In this document: piece by piece, positions 15,591 through 25,300 of the stretch
How the letters are laid out: each line of letters starts with the position of its first letter
Numbering within the stretch: the first letter of the stretch is position 1
Source: Candidatus Hodarchaeota archaeon
GTDB lineage: Archaea > Asgardarchaeota > Heimdallarchaeia > Hodarchaeales > Hodarchaeaceae
Direction: 5' to 3'
Length of the DNA: 36,878 bases
Assembly: GCA_029856365.1 (NCBI GenBank)
Contig: JAHQWW010000026.1
Location: forward strand, 1-36,878
Notes under the pieces: generated by a model
The model's input: only the letters and a program-made list of their open reading frames with translations
Told to the model about the DNA's origin: nothing
Database searches by the model: none
Made by a program: the position numbers and the translations under genes

Positions 15591-16537
15591 GATCTTAACC
15601 TCCGTCCAGTCAAATGTAAAAATACGTCTTCTAAAGTAGTTTGTCGTAAACTCATGCTTTCGAGTTCAGTTACGTCCTTGATTGCTTTCTCTTGTAAAAT
15701 TTTGATGAAACTAATAATTCCACCGTCAAAATATACGTTCACTTTTTTGTCATCCTCTATTAATACCTGTTTTATGAAAGAATTTGGCTCTATTACACTC
15801 TTAAATTCGTTGGCTTTATCATTTTGCTTGAAAACGACTTCTAAAATGTTTCTTTGACTATATTTTTCTTTCAGTGTTTCTGGAGCGCCTTCAGCAAGAA
15901 TTTTACCATTGTTTACAATTAGCACACGATCACTGAGCATTTCCGCCTCATACATATCATGTGTAGTTAAAATAATGGTTTTACCGCCCTTTTTTAACTC
16001 TTTTATATAATCCCAGACAACATGCTTAGCCTGAGGGTCTAAACCTGCGCTAGGTTCATCAAGAAATAATATATCAGGTTTCATAATAAGAGCAATCGCA
16101 ATGTTTAGGCGACGTTTCATTCCACCTGAAAAATTTCTCGTTTTATCCTTTCGATTAGCCAAACCCAACCTTTTGAGGATTTTTTTTGCTTCTAGTTCTA
16201 ATTCTTTCTTTGGAAAACCATGCATAGATCCAAAAAATATCAGATTTTCCTCTGCACTAAGCTCCTCATAAAAAACATAATCTTGAGGAACAGTACCTAT
16301 AATAGATTTAATAGCTGAGGCTTCCTTTAGAACATCTATTCCATTGATTAAGGCTGTACCCTCATCAGGCTTGAGTACCGTAGTTAGGATCTTGATTAGT
16401 GTTGTTTTTCCAGCACCGTTTGGACCTAAAATGCTAACAAGTTCGCCTCGTTTTACATAAATCTCAATATGATCTACAACCACTATTTGATCATAGATTT
16501 TTGTTAAATTACTTGTTTCTATAGCTAGATCAATCAT
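15587..16537 (-). CDS. ABC-2 exporter ATP-binding protein
   Basis: 316 residues. Walker A GPNGAGKTT (38-46), Q-loop in 'GTVPQDYVFYEELSAEEN', signature 'FSGGMKRRL' (136-144), Walker B 'ILFLDEPSAGLDP' (156-168) and switch His in 'ILTTHDM'. The C-terminal 90 residues are the extension seen in DrrA/CcmA-like exporters and end 'TTLEDVFLHLTGRRL', the typical 'LEDvFl-lTGr' tail. It energises the permease at 14769-15590. It is the first gene of a four-gene minus-strand operon (ATPase, permease, six-TM protein, winged-helix regulator). GATGGGT upstream of the ATG is a plausible ribosome site. The cargo is unknown. Confidence 0.95.
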   Translation of the reverse strand: MIDLAIETSNLTKIYDQIVVVDHIEIYVKRGELVSILGPNGAGKTTLIKILTTVLKPDEGTALINGIDVLKEASAIKSIIGTVPQDYVFYEELSAEENLIFFGSMHGFPKKELELEAKKILKRLGLANRKDKTRNFSGGMKRRLNIAIALIMKPDILFLDEPSAGLDPQAKHVVWDYIKELKKGGKTIILTTHDMYEAEMLSDRVLIVNNGKILAEGAPETLKEKYSQRNILEVVFKQNDKANEFKSVIEPNSFIKQVLIEDDKKVNVYFDGGIISFIKILQEKAIKDVTELESMSLRQTTLEDVFLHLTGRRLRS

Positions 16538-16755
16538 TTATTACCCATCTTTTTTTAATTTTTTCTTTTGATAGTCAATCTTAGACCAAATTTCTATCTT
16601 AATAAATACGAAAGAGACTTTGTTCTGCAAAGTGCAAAAAAACGGATATGGACTAGATGGTACATATTATTTCCAAAGAAAAAATTACAAATTCGTACCA
16701 ATAAAAGCAATTAAGATCAATTATATTAAAAGAATCACAGTAGAGATGAGATATC

Positions 16756-17091
16756 ATGTCTTTTATCAACCTTCAGGATATTATCGAACGAGAAGTTATA
16801 CCTGGATTTAAAGGGAAATTTATTCACTCAGCAAATGTCACAATAGTTCACTGGTCGATTACTGCTGGATCAGAATTATCTGAACATAATCATCCTCACG
16901 AACAGGTAACAAATATTATCAGTGGAGAATTGGAGCTAACAATGGAACGAGTAACAAAAAGATTAAAATCAGGAGAAGTGGCGGTTATTCCTTCTAATCT
17001 CAAACATCATGGTAGAGCAATAACCGATTGTTATATTATTGATGTGTTCTATCCTATAAGAGAAGATTACAGAGTTGAGCTAAAAGAATAA
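16756..17091 (+). CDS. Cupin-domain protein
   Basis: 111 residues forming a single beta barrel. Motif 1 is 'HNHPHEQVTNIISGELEL', giving H44, H46, H48 and E49 as candidate metal ligands. Motif 2 is 'SGEVAVIPSNLKHHGRA' with H84/H85. This matches small cupin_2 proteins that bind a divalent metal and act as sugar isomerases, dioxygenases or binding proteins; the exact reaction cannot be told. The gene is divergent from the exporter operon and is followed 15 bases later by the YhhN-like gene in the same direction, so they are probably co-transcribed. Confidence 0.9.
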   Translation: MSFINLQDIIEREVIPGFKGKFIHSANVTIVHWSITAGSELSEHNHPHEQVTNIISGELELTMERVTKRLKSGEVAVIPSNLKHHGRAITDCYIIDVFYPIREDYRVELKE

Positions 17092-17106
17092 GGAACGTAG
17101 AGAGCA

Positions 17107-17901
17107 ATGATAAGTCAACGTTCAAAAAGGTTCATCCTACCAATGATATTGGGAAGTACGGGCTTTTTAACCATCTTGATTTCAGAATTAATAGTCCAGA
17201 TCCAAGGATCAAAAATTGTTGAGGTCACTTGGCTCGCTAGCTTCTTGATAATGGTGTCGACTGTCGTCATTAGGTTCTACTCTATTAATCCCACGCGTTT
17301 TAATCAAATCATTCAAATCACAAATCCAGTGGAAAACCAACGTCTAAACTCGTCACGTTTCTTGAACTGGATAGTTGTAGCTATGGTTATTGGACTGATT
17401 GCAACTGTTACGATTGCATATAACTTCATTATTGGAATGTTAGTGTATTTAATCATGCAGATATGTTTAATTATTTCATTCTCTGGTATTGTATCTTTTA
17501 GACCATCCGTATTTTTAGCTAATTCAAAACTACGTCACAGCTTCATCCTGTCTTTAGTATTCTGGGTGATAGCCATCCCATTGATCTATTTCACATTAAT
17601 CTATAACGGTACAGAATCCCTTGTGGTGGTACCGTATGTGATTGCTATCGGTACAATGGCATGCATTTCTTGGTTTGGATTAGGTTATGATCAACGTTCG
17701 AAGGCATTTCGGTGGATGATTATTGCTGCTTCACTTTTGTTTGTATTCTCCGATACTCTAATTGGTAACGCAAGGTTTGGTCAAATTCACATTAAATTGA
17801 ACCAATTGATTGATATCACTTATGTTCTCAATATTCTACTTATGTCACACGCCATTCTTTTCCTTAAGGATGGTTCTGGGAACACGCCATTTAAAACATA
17901 A
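17107..17901 (+). CDS. Polytopic membrane protein, YhhN/TMEM86-like
   Basis: 264 residues with seven to eight TM helices. The C-terminal third reads 'LFVFSDTLIGNARFGQ', then 'LIDITYVLNILLMSHAILFL'. This resembles the YhhN/TMEM86 (lysoplasmalogenase-like) signature of a conserved 'SD-lla-n-F' in one helix and a Tyr/His in the last, where the Asp pairs are the proposed catalytic residues. YhhN proteins are usually about 210-240 residues. The N-terminal half is weakly matched, so the assignment is tentative. It is probably in one transcript with the cupin gene 15 bases upstream. Confidence 0.5.
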   Translation: MISQRSKRFILPMILGSTGFLTILISELIVQIQGSKIVEVTWLASFLIMVSTVVIRFYSINPTRFNQIIQITNPVENQRLNSSRFLNWIVVAMVIGLIATVTIAYNFIIGMLVYLIMQICLIISFSGIVSFRPSVFLANSKLRHSFILSLVFWVIAIPLIYFTLIYNGTESLVVVPYVIAIGTMACISWFGLGYDQRSKAFRWMIIAASLLFVFSDTLIGNARFGQIHIKLNQLIDITYVLNILLMSHAILFLKDGSGNTPFKT

Positions 17902-17959
17902 TGAATTTATCTTTCCATTAATGAGAAATTTCTCGAAATCTACTCTGGTGGAAGAATGA

Positions 17960-18388
17960 ATGATTCAAATTTCTGAAAAGAAAAAATTTGGGTTTGTTCG
18001 ATTCGCATACTGGTTAGGTGCAATTCTTGACGCAATATGGGGAGTTGTCCCATTATTCTATATGTTGTTTTCTAAAGAAAAGATTTTTGCGGACATGGGA
18101 TTTCCGAGTCCTATTAGTGACTTTGGCTACTTTACACTAGTTGGAGTATCTGGATTGATGTTGGGTTGGACTTTTCTTTTGATTTGGGCTGATCGAAAAC
18201 CAATTGCAAGACGTGATACTTTATTATTGACTGTAGGCGTAATGCTTATTATGATTGTCCTTCAATTCATTGGTTTCATCAATAGTAATCCCTATATATC
18301 TCTAGGTTCATTCCTATCAAACAGTACAATAGTTATCTATGGTTTTGCCTATTATTTTGCAAATGACGTCGCACGCGGCGGAATATAA
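17960..18388 (+). CDS. Four-TM membrane protein, unknown function
   Basis: 142 residues with four TM helices. The ribosome site GGTGG lies eight bases before the ATG at 17960; a further ATG at 17956 is out of frame. No catalytic or metal motif is visible. A conserved-looking loop 'KIFADMGFPSPISDFGYFTL' lies between TM1 and TM2. It is the third plus-strand gene after the cupin and YhhN-like genes, 58 bases from the latter, so it may be part of the same unit. I do not recognise the family. Confidence 0.6.
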   Translation: MIQISEKKKFGFVRFAYWLGAILDAIWGVVPLFYMLFSKEKIFADMGFPSPISDFGYFTLVGVSGLMLGWTFLLIWADRKPIARRDTLLLTVGVMLIMIVLQFIGFINSNPYISLGSFLSNSTIVIYGFAYYFANDVARGGI

Positions 18389-18661
18389 CCTCTAGCTACG
18401 AATAATCAAAATTATTTTTGTCTTAGCATGTGAGATCATTTTGCTAACACCCATTGACGATGGAAAATTGCTTAAACTCGTTCTCAAGATATAAAAGAAA
18501 AGGAACTATGCAATACAACCCAGAATAAACCCTACGTACAGAACAATATGGAAATTTGTTTGATTGGCCCCTTACAAAGTCTTTTGAAAACCAAAAGGCA
18601 CCCAACTCCTAGTTCTCAAGACAATGGTCTTTGACACGATTGGATGGTGAGGCTGCATTCA

Positions 18662-19819
18662 ATGGGTTCTTTGGAAAGAAAGATAGAAATATTAGGGGAT
18701 GCCAGCAAGTTTGATGTGTGCGCCTCAATGGCTTCACCAAGAGATGTTTCTGGAACCAGAAGAGTAGGTAACCCTGATAAAATCGGTATCTGCCATGCTT
18801 TTGCCCCAGATGGCCGATGTATTAGCCTTTTTAAAGTATTAATGACTAACCATTGTATCTATGATTGTAAATATTGTGTAAATAATAGTGGTAATGCCAA
18901 GACTAAGGTTATGTTTGAACCTGTTGAATTAGCTCGGGCTTTTATGGGCCTCTATGTTAGAAACTATGTTGAAGGCCTCTTTTTATCTTCTGGAGTGTGG
19001 AGAAGCGCGACTGATACTGTTGAAAGAATGATTGAAGCACTGATGTTATTACGTAACAAATATAATTTCCAGGGATATATGCATATTAAGGTACTACCTG
19101 GGACAAATAAAGAACATATTAAGCAATTGATGGAGCTAGCTGATCGTGTGAGTCTCAATGTGGAGTTACCGAGTGCTTCCCGTCTTTCAGAAGTTTCCAG
19201 TACGAAAAATTACGAGACAGATATCATTAAATGCCAAAAATTCATTCACAATTTTATCAAAGAGGGATTAGTTCCAGCAGGTCAAACAACACAGTTTGTC
19301 ATTGGCACAACGGGAGAATCTGATTATGAAATTGTAGAAAGACTTCATTGGGAATATACCAATTTTGATTTGAAACGTGGGTATTTTTCAGCATTTACAC
19401 CAATCAAAGGAACACCATTGGAAAACACAAAAGTCTCAGAAAAGCGTTCAAGAAAAAGAGAAAATTTCCTCTACAGAGTAGATTGGTTGTATCGACGATA
19501 CAACTATAAAATTGACGGTATATTCTCTATCATGGATGATAATGGGATGATTCCTTCAAATATTGATCCTAAAGTCTCTCTTGCACTGAAAGATGATATT
19601 TTCCCTTTAGATGTGAATGAGACCTCGTATAATGAGTTATTACGAGTACCTGGTATTGGAGAAACTTCTGCAAGAAGAATTATCAATTTGAGAAAAGTAA
19701 ACAAGAAAATTCAACACTATAATGATCTCCAGAGATTAGGAGTAGTGATCAAAAGAGCTAAATCATTTCTAATTGTCAATGGTCGTAGACAATCGAGAAT
19801 AAAGGAATTTTTTGGGTAA
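18662..19819 (+). CDS. Radical SAM protein with C-terminal HhH, DNA-modification type
   Basis: 385 residues from ATG 18662, chosen over the in-frame ATG at 18644 because GGTGAGG lies nine bases before it. The family's N-terminal segment 'KIEILGDASKFDVCAS' and 'IGICHAFAPDGRCISLFKVL' precede the [4Fe-4S] motif 'CIYDCKYC', a C-x3-C-x2-C. A radical SAM barrel follows, with 'GYFSAFTPIKGTPLEN'. The C-terminus holds a helix-hairpin-helix 'LLRVPGIGETSARRIINLRK', pointing to DNA binding. This matches the radical SAM family known as 'putative DNA modification/repair protein' (TIGR03916), usually next to a DUF4130 gene. The next gene, 20 bases on, fits that partner. The substrate and product are not established. 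Confidence 0.9.
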   Translation: MGSLERKIEILGDASKFDVCASMASPRDVSGTRRVGNPDKIGICHAFAPDGRCISLFKVLMTNHCIYDCKYCVNNSGNAKTKVMFEPVELARAFMGLYVRNYVEGLFLSSGVWRSATDTVERMIEALMLLRNKYNFQGYMHIKVLPGTNKEHIKQLMELADRVSLNVELPSASRLSEVSSTKNYETDIIKCQKFIHNFIKEGLVPAGQTTQFVIGTTGESDYEIVERLHWEYTNFDLKRGYFSAFTPIKGTPLENTKVSEKRSRKRENFLYRVDWLYRRYNYKIDGIFSIMDDNGMIPSNIDPKVSLALKDDIFPLDVNETSYNELLRVPGIGETSARRIINLRKVNKKIQHYNDLQRLGVVIKRAKSFLIVNGRRQSRIKEFFG

Positions 19820-19838
19820 GTAATCCAAGTGAAATTAG

Positions 19839-20447
19839 ATGTTTCGAAAAATTGAGAAGAAGCAGGTTCTTGAATCTTTGTCAAGACATAAAGACGTCAC
19901 AATAGACTTTCTGAACCAAATAAAACGTATTCCAAAAGAAATACTTGAAAATAAAGGAAACGATTTGGCTGAAAAAGCTATTACAATGAGTCAAGAAGTT
20001 GATAGTGACCTTCATGCACATAAAGCTTTTTTACGCTTATCTGTCTCCCCACACGGTATACTATTTGCAAAATCAGATAAAATGAAACATTATAATGAAG
20101 AAGTATTGCTTAAATTCTTCCAGAAGCGATTCCCTCGTCTCATTATTTTATTTGAATCAAATAGAGGTGTTTTCACCATTAATCAAGATTCAACTCTTGT
20201 AGTTCCTAATATACCTTTAGAAGAAGTATTGAAGGAGTTAGAAGAACAACTTCCACTTAATCCACTGCTAACTGATTTGAATGAAAAAAACTATCACAAA
20301 TTATGGGAATGCTTTGCGCAATCCCAGATAATCCAAGGGAGAAGGACTTCAAAACAAGCAGTAAGTTTATCGAAAAAATGGAGAAGAGCTGTTGCTGAAG
20401 ATAGGTCACCAAAGAAATTAGATGAATTCTTTGAGACCCCCTCCTGA
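19839..20447 (+). CDS. DUF4130-like partner of the radical SAM protein
   Basis: 202 residues, soluble. The core 'DLHAHKAFLRLSVSPHGILF' and 'LLKFFQKRFPRLIILFESNR' follows the DUF4130 pattern (an 'lH+m+AF-RF' helix-strand, then 'ffa-RFp-m-w-I-tp-rg'). The C-terminus 'LWECFAQSQIIQGRRTSKQA' and 'SKKWRRAVAED' recalls the family's final 'W--YY-si-I--R-n' segment. Bacterial members are often fused to a UdgX-type uracil-DNA glycosylase; none is fused here. The short gap after the radical SAM gene and the known pairing make a joint role in DNA repair or modification likely. The match is divergent, hence the moderate score. A weak ribosome site (GTGA) lies before the ATG. Confidence 0.65.
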   Translation: MFRKIEKKQVLESLSRHKDVTIDFLNQIKRIPKEILENKGNDLAEKAITMSQEVDSDLHAHKAFLRLSVSPHGILFAKSDKMKHYNEEVLLKFFQKRFPRLIILFESNRGVFTINQDSTLVVPNIPLEEVLKELEEQLPLNPLLTDLNEKNYHKLWECFAQSQIIQGRRTSKQAVSLSKKWRRAVAEDRSPKKLDEFFETPS

Positions 20448-20599
20448 GTGTCCAAATAATCGTTAAAAGCAATAAGCAATGTAAATTATACTTTTAATCC
20501 AGACAGAAGCATTAAAATCTGAGTGATCATGTGCTATTATTATAATTCTTTTTCCCACACGCGTCTATGACAAACAAAATTTAAGTGGAGAATAAAATC

Positions 20600-21280
20600 A
20601 TGAGCCGAAAACTTAGCCCAGAAATTACGTGTACTTGGGATAAAACAGCTGAATGCATGAATTGCACGATAAAGGGGGAACTGGATTGTAAATGGAGTCG
20701 TTCATTGCTTTTACGTTTTTATAAGGGGGGGTCATTAGCAATGATATCAGGAGGATTGGGTCTAATCCTAGTTGGATTGTTTGTTAGCTGGTTACCAATA
20801 ATAATCTACGGTGCCTTCTGGATTTTCTTCTTTGGATTCTTTGAAATTCGTGTTCTTTGTAGTCATTGTCCATATTATGCAGAAGAAGGAAGGATTCTAC
20901 ACTGTTTGGCGAATCATGGAACAATAAAATTATGGAACTATCATCCTGAACCTATGAATATATTTGAGAAACTAGGATTTCTTGGTGGGGCATTATTTTT
21001 TGGTTCATTTCCAGTCGTAGCTGAGCTTTGGGGACTCTATCAGTTATGGAATGACATGCTGGAGATCACTTTGATCATTCTTATCCTATGTATCTTGACT
21101 GTTCTCAGTACAGTAGGAGGTGGTTATTTCTTCGTTTTCTTAAGTAAAAAAATATGTCCCACATGTGTTAACTTCTCGTGTCCCTTAAACTCTGTACCAA
21201 AAGAGCTTGTAGATGCCTATCTTAAGAAGAATCCAATTATACGTGAAGCATGGGAAAGAACCGGATATAAAATCGACTAA
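20600..21280 (+). CDS. Cysteine-rich four-TM membrane protein
   Basis: 226 residues from ATG 20600 with GGAG nine bases upstream; an in-frame GTG at 20585 is less likely. Two pairs of TM helices alternate with Cys clusters: N-terminal 'CTWDKTAECMNC' and 'GELDC'; the middle loop 'CSHCPYYAEEG' with a later C in 'HCLANHG'; and a C-terminal 'CPTCVNFSCPL'. These resemble archaeal membrane proteins with Cys-rich cytosolic faces that may bind metal or FeS clusters; I cannot name the function. Twenty-one bases separate it from the dehydrogenase-like gene, so they are probably one operon. Confidence 0.75.
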   Translation: MSRKLSPEITCTWDKTAECMNCTIKGELDCKWSRSLLLRFYKGGSLAMISGGLGLILVGLFVSWLPIIIYGAFWIFFFGFFEIRVLCSHCPYYAEEGRILHCLANHGTIKLWNYHPEPMNIFEKLGFLGGALFFGSFPVVAELWGLYQLWNDMLEITLIILILCILTVLSTVGGGYFFVFLSKKICPTCVNFSCPLNSVPKELVDAYLKKNPIIREAWERTGYKID

Positions 21281-21301
21281 AAAACTCTAGGGGAAAATTA
21301 C

Positions 21302-22333
21302 TTGTCAACTAGGCACTTAGATAGTGTTGTATTATTCACATGGGAAGTGAATGACCGTCTTAAGACTTATTTAAAACAACAGCTTGACAATATCCCTAAA
21401 CTTGAGTTACTCTTTCCTGAAGAAGTATCGGAAGAAGCTCTTCTAAAATTAGCACCGAAAGCTGACATTATGGTTGGATGGAGGGTACCTGATCAGGTAA
21501 AGCTTGCTGCTACAAAAATGCAACTTTATATCAATCCTGGAGTAGGTATTAAACATCATATTGAATTCTTTCGAAAACTTAATCAGACTCGTGAGGTTCT
21601 GTTGATAAATGGGCATGGAAATAGTTATTTTACGGCACAACATGTTGTTGCAATGCTTCTAGCATTAATGAATAAGATAATCCCACATCACAACTGGATG
21701 AAATTGGGATTATGGAGGAAAAGAGATGCTAATGCTGCATCTCTTCCCTTAAGATACCGAAGAATCGGATTATTAGGTTATGGAGCGATTAATAAAAAGG
21801 TTCATCGGTTTCTACAGGGATTCGATGTCAAATTTTCCATTCTACGGCGTCATTGGCCTGAAAAAGAAGAGAAAATGCCAACACCTGCAAAGAAATATCT
21901 ACCTGATAAGCTACAAAGCTTTTTGGAGGAGGTGGACATTCTGATTGTCGCTGTTCCTGAAACCAATCATACTATTGGCATGATTAGACAGGATGAATTA
22001 AGGAGCTTAGGAGCTAAGGGATTAGTAGTAAACGTGAGTCGAGGTTCTGTTATCGATGAGACAAGTTTATTTCACGCATTACAAGAAAAAAAGATAGCAG
22101 GGGCAGCTATTGACGTGTGGTATAACTATACTCCTAACCCTGATACTCAAGGACGTAAATTTCCCTATAACCTTCCTTTTCATGCTCTAGAAAATGTTGT
22201 TCTATCTCCACATCGTGCTGCATCCCCCTTTGACGATCTAGAAAGATGGAATGAAGTAATTGAAAACATTTTACGATTCAATCGTGGTGAAAGAGCTTTT
22301 CTTAATGTTGTTGATTTAGAGAGAGAATACTAA
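21302..22333 (+). CDS. D-2-hydroxyacid dehydrogenase-family protein
   Basis: 343 residues with the two-domain 2-hydroxyacid dehydrogenase fold. The NAD site is 'RIGLLGYGAINKKV' (residues 154-167), where the third Gly of GxGxxG is Asn. Catalytic-type R247 lies in 'VNVSRGSVID' and H304 in 'SPHRAASP'. The catalytic Glu usually found in 'DVf--EP' is not visible: the segment is 'AAIDVWYNYTPNPD'. A similar segment is seen in formate-dehydrogenase-like members, which use Gln there. The substrate is not predictable, and activity may be altered. The start is TTG with AGGGGA about eight bases before. It is likely co-transcribed with the Cys-rich membrane protein. Confidence 0.88.
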   Translation: MSTRHLDSVVLFTWEVNDRLKTYLKQQLDNIPKLELLFPEEVSEEALLKLAPKADIMVGWRVPDQVKLAATKMQLYINPGVGIKHHIEFFRKLNQTREVLLINGHGNSYFTAQHVVAMLLALMNKIIPHHNWMKLGLWRKRDANAASLPLRYRRIGLLGYGAINKKVHRFLQGFDVKFSILRRHWPEKEEKMPTPAKKYLPDKLQSFLEEVDILIVAVPETNHTIGMIRQDELRSLGAKGLVVNVSRGSVIDETSLFHALQEKKIAGAAIDVWYNYTPNPDTQGRKFPYNLPFHALENVVLSPHRAASPFDDLERWNEVIENILRFNRGERAFLNVVDLEREY

Positions 22334-22341
22334 TGTGTCCT

Positions 22342-25300
22342 TCATACTTGAGAATCTTTGTTATTTCTATAAAGTCTTGAAAAAGATTCGATTATTTTTG
22401 AAATCATTTCGCGAAGTTCAATTATTTTTAGGAAAATTGTCTTTTTATCTTCTGGTCTAGAGTCTAAGAGTTCATGGATTATCTTAATTCGTTCAAGGAT
22501 TATATCAGTGAATTGATCGACAATAGAAAAGTATGTAGGATAAATCAAGATACTCAAGGTTATATTTTCCTGTCTTCCACGAAACCGAGGACGATCTAAC
22601 GCAAAAGTAAATGCAAGAACTTTGATTATGGTTTTTTCATAGAGAGTGAAATTAAATACAGCTTGATTTATGCTGTTTAGATTAGCAACAAATTCACAAT
22701 TACTAAAAGAACGAAAAGCAATCTTATATAATACATTTGAATCCTTTTCTAATGATTTAGGAGTAATCATTATTGGTATTGGTCCCATACTTTCATCAAA
22801 AGTTGCTGTTACAATCCCGAGAGTATGTTTATTAAGAAGGGCTAATAGTTCAACATTACTAACTTGGTTGATGTTCTCCATCACCAAATTCCTATCAAGG
22901 CCAATTAATTCAGGTTTAAGGTCACTTCTCTTTATATAAATAAGAGAAACAACAACACTAGCAATAGTTAATGAAATAATAATTAAAAAGATGAGAAATA
23001 AAACAATGGAAGAAGGCATAACCCCCTCTGGAGTATAATAAAGTATTGGATTCCGTTCTGCTTGTTGGGGGTCAATCTGAAAAGCATTCTCATTTTTATT
23101 CCCATCTTTGTCAATTGTAGAAATGCGGTAAATCACATTCCAGCTTGTACCATTCAAAGAAAATGGAACAGTAACAGAATAAATAGCAGTATTCCCAGAT
23201 TTATTAAGAAATTCCATTCCCATTTGAAACCAGTGAACTTTTTTCTCTTGAAAGAAAGAGGAACCAATTCCTCCTCTATTCTCTCCATAATATACTTCTT
23301 CAAAATAATAATAAAGTGTTATTTCATCAATACCTGAGCCATATTCTTCAACTTCAGCATAAAAAATTAGACTAAATGGCTTTAACTTATCATTAAGAAC
23401 ATAAAAAGCGTTGTTAACACGCGGAGGAACAGTATCTTCAGCAATGAAGATAAGTGTAAATGATTTTGTAATGGTTTCTTTTTGTGAATAATTCAATAAC
23501 TCAGTAACTACTTTAATTTGGACAGTAATTTCTGCATTCAGATAAGTATAATCAGTTAGGTGAAAATCAAATACCCAGATATCTTCTGTACCATCTTTAG
23601 GAGAAGTCACAACGCCCTTTATTTGTGGATTACTTTTGTTGGAGATAATCACATATTGAATATATTTGATCTCGTTTCGTGGATCGGTTGTATTGATCTC
23701 CAGAGAATAATGGCCTTCCGTATCATTTTCTGGGATAATATTATGCTTATTAATCCTTGGTCTACTCTCTATGACCATGATTGAGGAAGTTTGATCCATC
23801 CCTTGATCTAATCCATCATATGGTTTAATGAGATAATACCAGCTTTCACCTGGTTGAGTAATATTTGCAGAGATTTGTGTTTGATTGGTATATTCAGGTT
23901 GTAAATCTCCATCTTTAAACCACCAAATGACTGATTGATCACGATCACCATCATTATCAATAAACCGATAATAACTTCTTTCAAGGATTATATCTTGATC
24001 TTCAATAATAAATTCAGGATGTTGATCTTTAAGGATGGTTATCATTGGAGGAGAATTAAGTACTACCACTGGACCAATTAATTCTGAAGAATTTATCATC
24101 TTACCAAATAGAACTCCATCTTTTGGTCTAATTGTTACATACCATAGATCATTTTTTACAAGAGCTGAGGAAGGGATCATTGTTTCATTATTATAATCAT
24201 TTTGGAGAACAAATCCCGTTCCATTATTCCTATACCACTTGATTTCGGTTCCTGATTCTGGATGGCCGTCTTCATCATAATAATCGTAAAAAAGCTCAAT
24301 TATTGAGCAACTAAATAATTTTAGGGGATTAATAATGATATTCTTTACAAAGGGAGCATGATTTATTGACACATAACCTGAATGTAAAGGAGATCGATAT
24401 TCATTGCCACTTGTATCATTAATAAATATCTGAAATTCCATGGGACCATTAGGGATCTCGAGAGTATCATTCTTATAAATAAAAATTTTGTTTCTAACAA
24501 TTGCAATGGGAACCATTGTGGCAACTAAGTTATAGGATGTAACATTCACGATAACTGTGTCTATTTCTCCCCAAGGATCTGTCACATTTGCTTTGAAAGT
24601 GTGGATATCAAGATAATATTCCCATTGAAGAACATCAGGAGGTAGAGTATCTTTATTAAATATGTTATACTTCATATTACTCTTCGATACTATCCAATTT
24701 CCATGTGCATCTGAAGCATTTACTACTTGATACTCACAATAATCACCAAAGTTTACCCAGGGACATTGATAGATCCACAATCCACTTGTATTTTCCTCCA
24801 TATCATATACAGAACCATTGATTTCAATCAATACTTTTGTAATTGGAGTTAAGTCATCTGTGACATTTGCATAGAATATGGGTTTCCCGTCACCTTTGTC
24901 CTCAACTCCTAAATCATTAATTTGGGGTGGATTTTTGTCCATTTCTTGAGGTCCGATCGAATAGAAGCTATTAGGATCATATTGATTATAAAACTCGGTT
25001 TCAATCCATGCAGCAGAACGTGCAACACTTGAGACACGGACTTCATCAATAGTACCATTAAAATAATTCCCCCTAACCATACCAAACTTCAGAGTCACTT
25101 TATTACCGATATTAAGATTAATAGAACGACTAATTTGAACTTCAGCACTTTTAGTTGCAATGCTTTTGCTATAAATTTTAATTATTGGGTCTTCATAAGT
25201 TATAACAAAGTAAACCCATTGATTGAGAGATGTAATCGCAAAATCGCTACTAAAACCTCCCCAATCTGTACTCCAGCTGTTGGGTAATGAACCAGTTTGA

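Noticed and set aside
16620..16811. 63-codon plus-strand frame before the cupin
   Set aside because: It overlaps the cupin start in another frame and contains the promoter region; no ribosome site.
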